A stretch of DNA of 64,000 bases from Neofusicoccum parvum. Its lineage: Eukaryota; Ascomycota; Dothideomycetes; Botryosphaeriales; Botryosphaeriaceae. Below the pieces are notes generated by a model that did not search any database, was not told the origin of the DNA, and saw nothing but the letters and a program-made list of their open reading frames with translations. The DNA is taken from contig CP087216.1 in assembly GCA_020912385.1 (NCBI GenBank), positions 868,001-932,000 on the forward strand, read 5' to 3'. How positions within the stretch are numbered: the stretch's first letter is position 1; each line of letters starts with the position of its first letter. The translations under genes and the position numbers were made by a program. Positions 31,635-43,449 of the stretch are shown here, one piece after another.

Positions 31635-33494
31635 TCACTTCTGCCCGTTCTTGAGCCAGGCGAACGCCGAAGCGCCTCCGACCGGATTGGCCGGACGGCC
31701 CTTGCCCCCGTCCTTCGTGGTCTTGGACAGGTCGGTCGAGATGGTCCGCTTCGGCTGCTGCGGGTCGAGCCCGACCTCTCGACCGACCGTTGACGCCGAG
31801 GACACGCTCGTGACGCGGCGACGGCCTTCGTCGAAGAAGCGCGACTGGCTGGTCGGCGTGGACGCGGAAGCCGGGCCCTGGGCGCCTGACGGAGCCCGGG
31901 AGGACGTGCGGATGGGCTTCAGGACCTTGATGCCCGTGTCGCGGCGCTGGTACGTGTCGGTGTTGGTGGGTTTGCTGGCGCTGGCCCAGTCCATCGAGTC
32001 GGACCTCTCGGACGGGCGCCTCCAGTTGCTCCAGATTGCCGGGGAGGATCCTGTGCGAGAGAGGTTCGGCGCAGACGGTTCTCCTTCCGCGGACTCCTTC
32101 GAGTCGTTCCTGCTGCTTGCGCCCCAGGCGGGACGTTCCAGGCTCCTGCGCTCGCTCACCGAAGCGGTTCCGTCATCGGAGGAGGGAACAGTGACATTTC
32201 GGTCGCTGTCGGATTCGGGCGGGGCAGGAGATACGGACACCGCTTTGAGGCCTTCCAAAGTTTGCAGCATTGGCTTTTCCGGAGCTTCTCCACGGCTTAC
32301 CGAAGTGTCTCGGTGGGTGTCCTGGTAGCTACCTTGCTCATCTGGCCTGAGCCAAGGAGAGCTGCTGACTTGAAGCGTTTTGAATGCGCCATCATCTTCC
32401 GGCCGCACCAGCGGTATGGAAAGCTTGCTTCTATCATCGTCAAATAATGTCAGTGTATTCGACGAGAGTAGAATATCCGCGTTATGAGCCCGTAACAGGT
32501 CACTACCGAGGAATATCTTGACAGCTTTGGACGTTGCTTCTGACGGCGTAGTCTCGATAACAGTGAAGTCAACAGTCAACGAGGGCAATTGGGGCGTGGG
32601 ACTGCCGGAGTGAGAAGAAGCCGTGTAGGGTATCGCCTCAGGGAAATACAGCTCGAGCTTGATTTTGCGTATCCCGTCCTCATTACGTCTGATCTCTGAC
32701 TCAAACCCCAGCTTGGTAATCAATGCCAAGTCCAGGCATGAAGTGTAGGATCCAGTACACACAGCCGCATAGAGTAGCGAATCATGCTTAAAGTTCCGGT
32801 TAAGCCAGCAGCGGATGATGGCCGGCACAGAACCCAAGATAAAAAGGCCCGGAGCAAGGCGTGGGACTTCCAAGGCCGGGGTGCCAACAGGAAAGGTGGA
32901 GTCAAGGCCTAAACTGTTGGCACGGCCGGAGGTCGCGGAATGTACAGACGCTGCAGCCGAACTCTGGCGTCCGTCTGATTTGTGGGAATAGCTCCTCTCA
33001 GTCATCGGATGTCCACCGAGGCTGCTTCCAGTACGCGGAATCAGATCCATAGACGACCTCGAAGCATGGGACCAGTGGCCTTGGTTAGCTGTCTCGTCGA
33101 AGCGAACACTATTTGCACGGGATGTCGCTCCGAGGCGCCTCGGCTCCTCGTCCGCGTCAAGATGCAAGCTGGAGAGCAGATTACTTGACTGGTCATCGAA
33201 GCTGGAAAAGGCATCAGCGGCCGGCTGTTGCAGCGGTACTGGCAAGGCATTAGCACCAATCTGCAGCGTGGCTGAAGTTCAATATTGACCTTGCTGCGGA
33301 GTACCGCCCAAGACACTCGGGAAGGGTGAGGAAGTCCCCCAGACAGATTTCACGCGGGCGTCCTCATCCTGCCGCCGCTCCAGCCGAGCAAGCCGATCGG
33401 CGTGCTCGGCCTGCGTCTGCTGCACGCGCAGCATCTCGGAGTGGAAGCGCCAGATGTCGTCGCGCGGAGTAAAGGCAACGCTCTGTGGATCCAT
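31635..33494 (-). CDS. conserved fungal protein with aspartic-protease-like core
   Basis: Two exons: 33494-33290 and 33238-31635 (intron 51 nt); 602 residues. The first exon encodes a short coiled coil (FHSEMLRVQQTQAEHADRLA). The conserved core runs from VPRLAPGLFILGSVPAIIRC through WLNRNFKHDSLLYAAVCTGS to LTVDFTVIETTPS and VKIFLGSDLLRAHNADILLS, NTLTLFDDDRSKLSIPLVRP. The last block resembles the strand-turn pattern of Ddi1/retropepsin-like folds (an ILG..LL..H.ADI....L.L motif), but I see no DTG/DSG catalytic triad, so it is probably not an active protease. In fungal databases such proteins are often labelled ubiquitin carboxyl-terminal hydrolase 19; nothing in this sequence shows a USP active site. 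The C-terminal 250 residues are Ser/Arg-rich and disordered. Confidence 0.7.
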
Positions 33495-34376
33495 CACAGA
33501 GGATGTTGGGTTCCCACCGCGACCGTCAAACAGCAGTGCAGACCCGGAGCAAACAGGCTGCAACCATCACCCGGAAGAGCAGCACAACGCCTCCCCACTC
33601 CTCTCCTCCGGCACCAAAGTCCAAGCGGACGGCGGAGCCGCCAGCAACCCAGACTATGCGGCTTTCTTGGCTTTCACTTTGCCGTTGTCCCGCAGGTAGA
33701 CAGATCGTACGCCGGTGGCGAGAGCCAAGAATCACAGCCGTTGTCGAACAGCGAGAGACGAGCGTGTGTGCGAAGGCAGAAGCGGCGTGGAGTGCAGATT
33801 GCGGCGTTCCTCGGGCAGGGTCGCAGCAGAGGCGCGGGGCGCGAAAGGGCGTATGGCGCGGGTCGTGGCGGAGCGTGAGGCGTATCGCAGAGAGGTGCAC
33901 GGCGGAGCGGAGCGAGCTGGCGCGGTAACAGCGAGGGATGGGCGAGGCCGTCGGGCGTTTACAGCAGCGGCGGTACGGGCGGGGGCACGAGCGAGAGGGA
34001 GGCGAGTGGGGACGGCTTGTGGCAGTTGTGGAATGCGTGCAGGGTGAGGACAGCGAGAGGCAGGCCGCGGCGGCTGGAGTCGGAGGCGAACGCTGTCGTC
34101 AGTGAGGTTGGAGGTGCAGCTATCTCGCAGAACCCCGGGCCGTGCAGATCAGGCGCCACATTGAACACAGCTGCCTGCCGGCACGCGTCGCAGCCAAACA
34201 CGCTAAGCCACAGCTGCTGCCTTCAGTTGCGCCCGTCACAAATCAATTGAAGATGCCGTCTATGTTTCTTGTCTACTCTTGGACGCGGCCGTCTCTTTGA
34301 AGCCGAGATGAGAAATGCCTCGGGCACATGCCATGCACGAATACAGAACAAACCGAAATGCGGCACAGCACAAACA
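33495..34376. other. intergenic, upstream of the minus-strand conserved gene
   Basis: 0.88 kb of GC-rich DNA holding the promoter of the 31.6-33.5 kb gene and the 3' flank of the esterase gene, both on the minus strand. Overlapping open frames on both strands show no similarity. Confidence 0.45.
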
Positions 34377-35484
34377 TCAGAGCTTCTTCCACCCGTCCCC
34401 ATCGTTCCACGCGGGCAGCGCGAATGGAAGCCTGTCCGGCACCATGTCCGGGTAGGCCGACGCAATCAGGCTCATGAGCTCCTCCATCACGATCTTGTAG
34501 GCACTTGGCGTCAGGTGCAGGCCTGGCAGTGGTGCAACGGTGAGTATGGGCACAATGTCTCCACCTGATGTCTGCACTCACCATCGTACATGAGCTCCTC
34601 TATCAGCGCGTTCCTATCGACGGCCCTGCACCCAGGAAGCGGCTCGCCAGCAACCCAGCCGGCCCGGGTCATGAAGATGGTCCAGAGATCCAGCACTGGG
34701 ATCCGCAGCTCTTCCCCTACCTTCCGCGCCGCATTGGCGTACATTTTGGTAAGTTCGGCCGTGCGCTGGAGTCCGTTGTGGCCCTTTGCTATATCGACTG
34801 GCTCCATCTTGTACTCATTGACGGGTGGGGGTGTGATGATAAGCAGACGTGGACTGTGCGCCTGGACGGTTTCATGGCTGCATATGGTTCTAAGGTTTTC
34901 CATGTACTGCTCCAAGCACACGTGCTGATTGTTGCTGCCTCCTTCGACACAGGCATCGTTTGCTCCGAAAAACACGGTCTGGCAATTGGTCAGAAGCGTT
35001 GGTGCTACAGCGGGGCCGTGGAACCAACCATGAGCCGCACCTTGGCCTGGCCGGGCGAAGGCATGAACCGCGGGAGCACCTGCAGCGCCTTCTCGGTGTT
35101 GTAGCCACTGCATTTGATGAGAACGGTGGAGCAGCGTGGGGAATAAGCTCAAGTTGGCCTTACTTGAATCCCCGGTTGACAACGTCGAGGCGGCGGGCAT
35201 AGGCTGCGCAGCAATCAGCGGGCGGTCTCTTGACACCCAACCGGTTTCATCGCACCTTGTTGCAAGGGCGCAGCAAAGCCGAAGCCATCCTGTTCGTTCG
35301 AGGCCTGGGTGATGGAGTCTGAGATGGCGGTCAGCGCATGTTTACATCAAGGCTCGCAGATCTCGCGGGCGAGGCTGCAGACGGAATACCTCCGAAGAGC
35401 AGTATCTGCTCATACAACGCAGCCTGCCCCGCCAGTTGTCAGCGCGCGAGGCCAGCACGCGATGGGCGGCGCCTCACTGACCAT
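34377..35484 (-). CDS. iah1: SGNH/GDSL esterase, isoamyl acetate-hydrolysing type
   Basis: Seven exons on the minus strand: 35484-35482, 35423-35390, 35318-35256, 35203-35164, 35107-35029, 34978-34582 and 34522-34377; 253 residues, the usual Iah1 size. All SGNH blocks assemble: YEQILLFGDSITQ (nucleophile Ser, block I, split by intron 2), LDVVNRGFNGYNTEKALQV (Gly block II, split by intron 4), TVFFGANDACVEGG (Asn block III) and DGLHLTPSAYKIVMEELM (Asp and His, block V, split by intron 6). Iah1 hydrolyses acetate esters such as isoamyl acetate. Every junction keeps frame and intron lengths are 50-71 nt. The start is unusual: the ATG is the last codon of exon 1, directly before a GTCAGT donor. 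A longer in-frame N-terminus from upstream cannot be ruled out. Confidence 0.87.
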
Positions 35485-36259
35485 GACTCGGACGGCGTCT
35501 GGTACGACGTAATCGTGCTTCGGGCGCTGATCTATCTCGAGGAGCCGGCCAAAGACGGCGAGGGTCGCAGAGGGACGAGAACTGTCGCATGACAGGGAGA
35601 TGGCTGGGGAGGGGATGGAATGGGCGGCGATGGCGGTCGGTGCAGGTAGCACCGAAGCCGGCTACGTCGTGCCTGGGTGCAGCAGCAGCCGGCCCTGCCC
35701 ACCGCCTGGCGGGATAATCGCGCACAGCGGGAAGGTGTACTATGGAGGAGCGCGATAGCTCCTGCGATAGCCCGGCGGCGGCCCTGCCAGTAGCTCCGCG
35801 ACAGCTGCGGCGATACGGCGCGGGCGCGCAGCTGGACCCTCGAAATGAAACATGGCGCCAGGGCGTCAATCGCGCGACGGCAGCGAAAATAGCAGGCGCG
35901 GTCAGCTGCCCGCCAGCCCGCCCGCCCAACACGCCGCCGATGTGCTGGTGCTTTCTCGATGGCTCCGGCGCCGCAGCTTCTGGTGACTGCCTCGTGGGCC
36001 TTGGCCCCCGCCTTGGCCTCCCCGGAGCGCGCCCAACTGCCGCCGCGCTGTCCACTCACCGGCACCACACGGACGAACCCTGAACGCGCGTGCCCACCGC
36101 GATGACCACATCTCGCCGGTCATGCACGAACCCTTGCGGAGATCCTTTTGTCGTGCTGGGTATTAGCTGCGCCGAACTCTCACCCACAGCTGCTTTCCAC
36201 CTCCACCGTTTCCTCCTACATGCAAGCTCGGCGGGCGGCCAGTGTGCACCACCTGCAAC
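35485..36259. promoter_or_regulatory. divergent promoter, esterase / CLC gene
   Basis: 775 bp of GC-rich DNA between two outward-facing genes. The right half (about 36120-36240) is C/T-rich before the CLC start. No TATA box or supported ORF. Confidence 0.5.
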
Positions 36260-39161
36260 ATGCCGAAGTCCGTCTCCTCCTACTACGATGACGCCGTCCA
36301 CTCCGATGAAGAGGGCGCCGAGCACCAGACGCTGCTCGACAACTCGGGCTACCTGGACGGCAGCGACAGGCCCACTGCTCCGCCGTCGCCCATAGCTAGT
36401 CGCAGCAAGCTGCGCGCAACCCGCTTCTCCGAAGTCGACCTGCACAACCGCCTGCACCCCCACCGCGCCGTCGACGAGAACTCCAGTCTGCTGGGCAACC
36501 GAGACCACCTCCGCGCCTATGCCACCTCCCCGGCCACCCCCAGGCCCCGCCATAACCGTCACAACAGCGGCAGCGTCCGTCGCCCGCGCCATCACAGCCG
36601 CCGTCCGTCTTTCAGCAACCGGCTCGTAGCTGCACTGGGCCAGGAGCAACGCCAGGCGCTTCGTAAGTCCGCCATGAGCCTGCTACTACCCTGCGGTGCT
36701 GACAGCTCTTGATCTAGAAAATGACCTGGCCGAGTCCCGGCACTCTGTTTTCCGCGACGACCGTGTGTGGTACGATCAGTTTACCTCGACCGACTGGGTG
36801 CACGACAGCATCGCCGACGCCTACCGTGTCAAGGCCCTGCGCAACCGAAAAGACATCCGAGGCAGGATAGCCGCCTGGTTTGACGGCGCCCAGGGCTGGA
36901 TCCTGGTGGCCATTATTGGCCTCTTGACCGCCCTGATTGCCTTTGTCGTGAACACCACCGAGAGCACTTTATTCGACTACAAGAACGGCTACTGCACAAC
37001 TCACTGGTACTACAGCAAGAAACGGTGCTGCACCGGTGCTACGTCGTGCGACGAGTGGGACTCTTGGTCGAATGTTATTCTCAACGAAAAGGTCGACGAC
37101 GTCTGGATCGAATATGCCGCCTTTATCTTCTTCGTCGTTACTCTGGCGCTTCTGTCCTGCCTCCTTACTTTAACCACGAAGACGGTCATTCCCTCGCGCT
37201 TCCACCTGGCAACCCTCGACGAGAATCTGGCTGCCGACACACCCGTCATTCGGGACGAGGAGGGAAGGAAGGTTAACATGAGCCCGCAAGAGGTGTTTGA
37301 GAAATCCGAGAAGCGCCCGCCTATGGTCTACTACTCCGCTGCTGGCAGCGGAGTTGCTGAGGTCAGGGTGATTCTCAGTGGCTTCGTTCTTCACGGCTAC
37401 CTTGGTCTGCGGACACTTACGATCAAAACGCTTGGCCTTATTCTCAGTGTGGCCTCTGGCCTCAGCCTCGGCAAGGAGGGACCTTATGTCCACATCGCGA
37501 CCTGCATTGGTAACATTGCGTGTCGTCTCTTTTCCAAGTACAACCACAACGATGCCAAAAGACGAGAAGTACTCAGTGCCAGTGCTGCAAGTGGTGTTGC
37601 AGTCGCCTTCGGTGCTCCTATTGGCGGTGTACTCTTTAGCTTGGAAGAAGTCAGCTACTACTTCCCGCCGAAGACACTGTTCAGGACCTTCTTCTGTTGT
37701 ATTGTGCGTGTATCTCCGATTCTTTGACCATAACTTTATGCTGACCTGCACAACAGGCCGCGGCTCTTTCGTTGAAATTTCTGAACCCCTACGGAACCGG
37801 CAAAATCGTCTTGTTCGAAGTGCGTTACACTTCAGATTGGCGTTTCTTCGAACTGATTGCCTACGTTTTGGTTGGAGTCATCGGTGGTGTTCTGGGTGCT
37901 CTCTTTATCAAAGCGTCAAAGTTGTGGGCCCAGACTTTCCGTCGCATCGACATCATCAAAAGGAGCCCGATTCTCGAGGTTTTCTTGGTTGCCCTTCTCA
38001 CTGGCGTGGTGAGTTTCTGGAACCGGTACACCAAGCTCCCCGTCACAGAATTGCTGTTCGAACTGGCCAGCCCTTGCGATACCTTCACGGAATCCGGAAC
38101 CGGACTTTGTGCAACGAATGAGCGGATCCCCGAGATCATTTGGTACTTGTTCGTCGCATTTGTCATCAAAGCCTTGTTGACCATCATCACATTCGGTATC
38201 AAGGTTCCAGCTGGCATCTACGTTCCGTCCATGGTTGTTGGGGGTCTCATGGGCCGCATGGTCGGACACATAGTGCAATACCTGGCTCTTAATTACTCGT
38301 CCACCGGCTTGTTCGGAACTTGCCACAAAGACGACAATCCAGAGGCCTGCGTCGTTCCGGGTGTGTACGCTATGGTTGCCGCCGGAGCAACTATGTGTGG
38401 AGTGACCAGACTGTCTGTCACTCTCGCAGTCATTCTGTTCGAACTCACCGGAAGCCTCGATCACGTCCTACCCTTCTCTCTCGGGGTGCTGGTCTCTAAA
38501 TGGGTTGCCGATGCTATCGAGCCGCTGAGTATTTATGATCTCCTCACAGACATGAACGCCTACCCCTTCCTTGACAACAAGATCCGGCCGGTATTCACAT
38601 CTCAGCTTGGCGATATCACTCCCCGCGTCCGCGAGGAGCGTTTCATAGACATCACCAACTCCCCGCTTGTGCCCGCACAGCAACTGAGATATCAGCTGCA
38701 GCATCTCCACATGGCTGGCGAGCTTGATGGCGGATTGCCAATTGTCAGAGATGGTATCCTTGTCGGTCTTATTCCTGCCCCGGATCTCGAGTTCGCACTA
38801 GACAAACTCGATAACGAGGACAACACACTCTGTCTTATGTCTCCTGAGGTTGGCTGGAACGCGCGTGAGGAACCTGAAGAAGGGGAGGAGGATAACACGG
38901 ATTTCACCCCGTACATCGATCCGGTAAGTCAATCATGAGAATCCTCTTAGCACAGTCGCTTTGTAACTAACTGTTTCATCCTAGTCCCCCGTTTCCTTGG
39001 AATACCGCTCCCCAATGGATCTCGTCTACGAGTGCTTCGTCAAACTCGGCCTCCGTTACATCTGCGTCCTCAGGGACGGTCGCTACGCAGGTCTCGTTCA
39101 CAAGAAGGCCTTCGTCAAGTACATGAAGGAGCTCGAGGAAGAGGGTGAGAAGAGTCACTAG
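36260..39161 (+). CDS. CLC family chloride/proton exchanger (ClC-3/Gef1-like)
   Basis: Four exons: 36260-36662, 36718-37703, 37757-38923 and 38985-39161; 910 residues. It has a cytosolic N-terminus with an HSVFRDDRVWYDQFTSTDWV block shared by endomembrane CLCs, a first helix WILVAIIGLLTALIAFVVNT, the ion-path motifs AAGSGVAEVRVILSG and GLSLGKEGPYVHIA (gating Glu in GKEGP), AFGAPIGGVLFSLEEVSYYF, a conserved core (FGIKVPAGIYVPSMVVGGLM) and GATMCGVTRLSVTLAVILFE. Two C-terminal CBS domains follow (about residues 730-800 and 860-905; the second is MDLVYECFVKLGLRYICVL). The GSGVAE variant of GSGIPE is common in fungal CLCs. Such proteins acidify or load anions into Golgi and endosomes. Introns are 53-61 nt and required for frame. 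Confidence 0.95.
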
Positions 39162-40873
39162 ATGGACTTCCGCCGCGGTTCATCCGAGCGGTCCATCGCT
39201 TCTCTACTTGTCCCACTTCCTTGCCCCTTTTCCTTCTTGCATTACACATAAAAACACAAGAATCGTGCTTATCTCAGCATCGAGGTGTTTCTCCTTTTTT
39301 TCTTTCCACATCCACAGTCCTACCGTCTGCCCCTGGAAAATATTCTGCATTCGCATGAAGATCGGAGTTCCCACGGTTGCTTTTTTGAGGGATTTACATT
39401 CACGTCCTCAATTGGGTGTTTTCAATTACGAGAGATTTGGATTTTCAGGGTGAAGTCAATCTCCCCCTGTGTACTCGTTCTGTTGCTCGTTCGTCTGTTC
39501 ATCGCTGTGTTTATGAAGTCATGATTGGAGCTTTGGTGGAATCTTATGGTTTGATTGGATGCGTTGTTCGAAAGTTGGCGCTTCTTGCATTTGAGACCAG
39601 TTTGTTTTTATCTCGTCCTTCACGTGACATTTCAAAGAGATTGACACATCAACCCCCAGTGCGAGTGCATACTAGACTAAATGAAGGAGCGTGCCCTCGC
39701 AAGAGGTCAGCGATGGCTGATGGATTGAGAGTCGTGGGGAAATGGTTTTAGTGGCTAGATTTCAGTGCTATGGTCGATAGGAAATCGAGGAAATGGGATA
39801 TCCCTTGCAGAGTCGTTCCGGACATGCACTTATGGCCAGTCTGTCCCGTTGTGTTGGCTTTACCAAACCTTTTGTTTTCTTTTGAGGCTGGCTGGTTCAC
39901 AGTCTGCTTGCTGTAGGCTCTCTGGTGGTGGTTCACCAGGTGAGATCCGGCGAAGTGGGGCGGGCATACAATATTTCTTGAGATGCGATGAAGGAAGAGG
40001 TGGATGCTTAAGGAGAGCCGGCGTTCTGCGTGGCAGCCTGACCACAGACAAACAGAAGAAAAGGGTTGAGGACGCCGCTGCACTGAGGACTGGCACCTTG
40101 ATCTACCTTTGCGAGATGCGCGAAGTAGTGTCCGCTCTGGGACTTACTCGAAAAAGCTACGAAAATTGCCTCTGGACAGCCAGAATTGAAAGACATTTGT
40201 GGGATGCGCTATGCGTCCTTCATTTATTATTGTATGATATGGAATTGAATTATTCCTTCGCTCTGACCTTTCAACCTCCGAAGTGCTTCGGCTAGCTCCC
40301 TTTGTATATCCCTTCAGGTTCGGAGGCGAAAGCGTGCCATTTCAGAGCTGTATAAGAGATAAGGGAAAATTGAAGAAGGTGAAGTCCTGCCTCCTGTTGG
40401 TTTGGACAACGGACATCGCTGGGAATGGAATCCTCAGACGCGACCGGCAGGCTGGACCATGACGCAGATAGCGATGGTAGTAAACTCCAGAATGTTGTCT
40501 GCCAGGATATCTCGTCTGCCAATAAATAATCAGCGAGGCGCCAATACTCTTAGTTACGCCGCCGTGGATGTAGAGGATGGCAAGATGATGAGGGAGACGA
40601 GTTGCGAGAAGGTACCCACATTGAGGCTGTGTGGGTAGTGCTGTACGACATGCAGTGCCTCATGTGATTACTTGCATCGATTCTGTTTTCAACAAAATTC
40701 AGCTCAGAAAGTAGCATTATATTCAATAGAAGCGTTGATATAGCATGGTTGCTTTTTATTCATCTATCATCATTCCAAACAACCACCGGGGCTCTTTTCA
40801 CCATTCATCACCATGCATATTATCATACATACAAAGCGGCCTTCATTCATTCACCCCTATCTATTTTTCACAT
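39162..40873. other. convergent intergenic region
   Basis: 1.7 kb between the 3' ends of the CLC gene (+) and CCT8 (-). Mixed composition with T-rich runs. The longest frame (39765-40295, +) does not begin with ATG in good context and shows no motif. I see no repeats or RNA gene. Confidence 0.5.
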
Positions 40874-42706
40874 TTAATCCTCATCCCAGTTAGGGTTGGG
40901 GCCCGGGGGTTTCGGGCCGCCAGCCTGGCGCGCGACGATGATCTGGTCGACAGCCAGGACGGTGCGGGCGGCCTCAGTGGCCAGCTTGATGGCCCAGCTC
41001 TTGCTGACCAGAAGGTCGAGGATGCCCTCGTCGACAGCGTCGAGGACGCCAGTCTTGTCCTCGTTCTCGATGTCGACGCCGGCGGTCGCCTTGCTCTGCT
41101 CATCAGAGCCCTCCTTCTTGGACGAGGCATGCGCGGTGTAAAGACGCGAGAGGACCTCGGTGGCGTCAAGGCCGGCACTCTCGGCCAGGGTACGAGGAAT
41201 CACCTCAAATGCTTCGCCGTACTTCTTGATCGCGTACTGCGACAGCCCGGGCGTCTTCTCGCCGATGGCCGTGATGCGCTCAATCAGCTGCATCTCGGTG
41301 GCGCCGGCGCCAGGGACGAGGCGAGCGTCGCGGGTGATGGCTTTGACAACGTTGACACCGTCATCGACGGCACGCTCGAGATCTTCAAGGTGGTTCTGGG
41401 TGGCACCGCGGAGCACCAGCGTGGCCGTCCGGGTCTGCTCGTTCTCCTGGCGGAAAACGGTGACACGGTCACCACCGATTTCGATGGTCTCGACAACGTC
41501 AACATTGCCCATCTCGTCAGGCATGGGCGCGCCGAAGCGAGCCAGCGGCGTCGCGCCCACAACGCGGCACAGGCGGCGGAGCTCGAACTTGGAGAGGACC
41601 TTGATGACGAGGATGCCGAAACGGTTGAGGTAGTGCAGGGCCAGCTCGCCGACGGTGGAGCCAGCAACGACGACACGCACGCCGGAGTCATGCAGCTCCT
41701 TGATCATGGTCTCGACCTGGGACTCCTCGCCCTTGGTGAAGTCCAGCATCTCCTTGGCGTTGTGCAGCAGAACGGTACCCTTGGTCTCGGTCTGGCTGAT
41801 GTCGATGGAGCACGTGAAGACGGCGACCTTCGCCTTGGACGCCTTCTTGATGTTTCCGTCAGGCTCACGGCCAAAGACCATACCCTTGACCACCTTGCTC
41901 TGCTCCAGGCTACCGCCCATGATCTTAGCCACGCGGATGTTGTCGACGTTGAAGTTGACGGGGTTCTTGGGCAGGACGGCCAGCACGGCTTCGGCGACCA
42001 TGTCGGCAAGGAAGTCCTCGCTGCCGCTCTGCTTCGCGGCGACGACGGTCCGGATAGCCTTGCTCAGCTGTGCCTGGTCTCTCATGTCCTCGACCTTGTC
42101 CACCACCAGCTCTGCAGCCCACGTGTTAGCATCTCTCCGCATCAGTGCCAGTGTCCCGAGTACATACGCTCCAGCAAGTTCAATGCCTCCTTCTGTGCCT
42201 TCTCGTAGCCCGTCACGATCTCACTCGTCTTCAGACCCATCCGAATCAGCTCCTCGGCCTTCTTCAGCAGCTCGCCGGCCAGCACGATGACCAGGTTGGT
42301 GGCGTCGCCCATCTCGGCCTCCTGCTGCTGCGAGGCCATGACCAGCAGCTTGGCGGCCGGGTGCACGACCTCCAGCTCGCGCAGTATGGTGGCGGCGTCC
42401 GAGGTGAGGATCATCTTCTGGAGGTGGTTGATGACGATCTTGTTGCGGCCATAGGGGCCCAGCGACGTCTGCACCGTCTGGGCGATGGTGCGGCACGCGT
42501 CGATGTTGCGGATAACGGCACCATCTTCGGAATCGTAGCTGCGGGCCTGTCAGCAGGCGTTGTTATGGCCGCCGAGGCGGTAGGGGGGAGGGCAGAGCTC
42601 GGAGGTTGCGGGCAGCGGAGGGGCAGCTTGGGCGTCGGACGACGTACTTGTTGTACCCCTGCTTGAACAGCTGCGAGTTCGGGGCGTTGGGTATCGAGAG
42701 CGACAT
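40874..42706 (-). CDS. CCT8: T-complex chaperonin subunit theta (CCT8)
   Basis: Three exons: 42706-42648, 42538-42168 and 42111-40874; 555 residues. CCT8 is one of eight subunits of the cytosolic chaperonin CCT/TRiC that folds actin and tubulin. Chaperonin signatures are in place: SLGPYGRNKIVINHLQKMIL and TSDAATILRELEVVHPAAKL near the N-terminus, MGDATNLVIVLAGELLKKAE (phosphate loop; GDATN in place of GDGTN), ELVVDKVEDMRDQ joined at intron 2, GVRVVVAGSTVGELALHYL in the apical domain, and the ATP-site block LVPGAGATEMQLIERI with VDQIIVARQAGG at the C-terminus. The C-terminal GPNPNWDED tail is typical of fungal CCT8. Introns are 109 and 56 nt. The antisense strand of the last exon is open over long distances, a by-product of GC-rich codon use. 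Confidence 0.97.
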
Positions 42707-43449
42707 TCTGGGAGGAGTCTGGGGCGCTCGGCCGGGTGCAGGAGAGCGGGGAGGGGAGGTGCTGGGCGGGCTGCGAAAAGTCGAGGAGCTGCCCGCTGGA
42801 CGTCGCGTTCGCCAAAACTAGTCGCGTCCGCGGCAAAACCCCCAGCCTTGGCGCGCAGCCCGCATCACCGCCTTCCGCCCTCCGCCTTCCGCCTTCCACG
42901 TTGTTCTACTGCCCCGCCAGGCAGCGTCGCCCTTCACGCGCATTCACTCAAGACACATGTGGCACACTGCACTTCAGGTTTATGACTTTTTCCATTCCCT
43001 GCGCTAGTAGAGTAATAGACAGTCTGACTTGTACAGCTTCCGCCCGACGGAGAGATTGCCACCCGCAGTATTCAGTTTCCCTTCCATTCCAAAAAAGAAA
43101 TTTTCCGCAAAAGGAGAGAATGCACACACGTTCGGAGATTTGGACGTTGTATTAGAAAAAACCAGAGCGCGTCCGCCCTCTGCGCATGCGCCGTAAAACA
43201 CAGGATGCAGACCGGGCAGGACTTGTTCCCGCCAAACCCGCAATCTAAACGCCGTACGGCCAGCTCGGTGACGAACAAAGAGAGAGAAAACTGTGAGACT
43301 TGAGACGCTGAGAAAAGGAAATGTTAGGAGGAGAGCGGTCGTCCGGACTGTGGTATCTGAAAATCGACGAGACTAAAGGGATTGGCTGGCGTATCATCAC
43401 TGATACAAAAGAGAGAAAACTACATCATTCCCGTGGCCCAAGTCCTTCG
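42707..43449. other. intergenic, CCT8 promoter and apsA 3' flank
   Basis: 0.74 kb between two minus-strand genes: the promoter/leader of CCT8 on the left and the 3' UTR of the ApsA gene on the right. No ORF with similarity. A polypurine-rich patch near 43090-43130 is unremarkable. Confidence 0.45.

Noticed and set aside
31635..33494. Label ubiquitin carboxyl-terminal hydrolase 19 for this gene
   Set aside because: No Cys or His box of USP enzymes is visible; I kept only a fold-level description.
40745..42208. 487-codon + strand frame antisense to CCT8
   Set aside because: It mirrors CCT8 codon use, and its product has no domain similarity; the opposite strand encodes a clear chaperonin.
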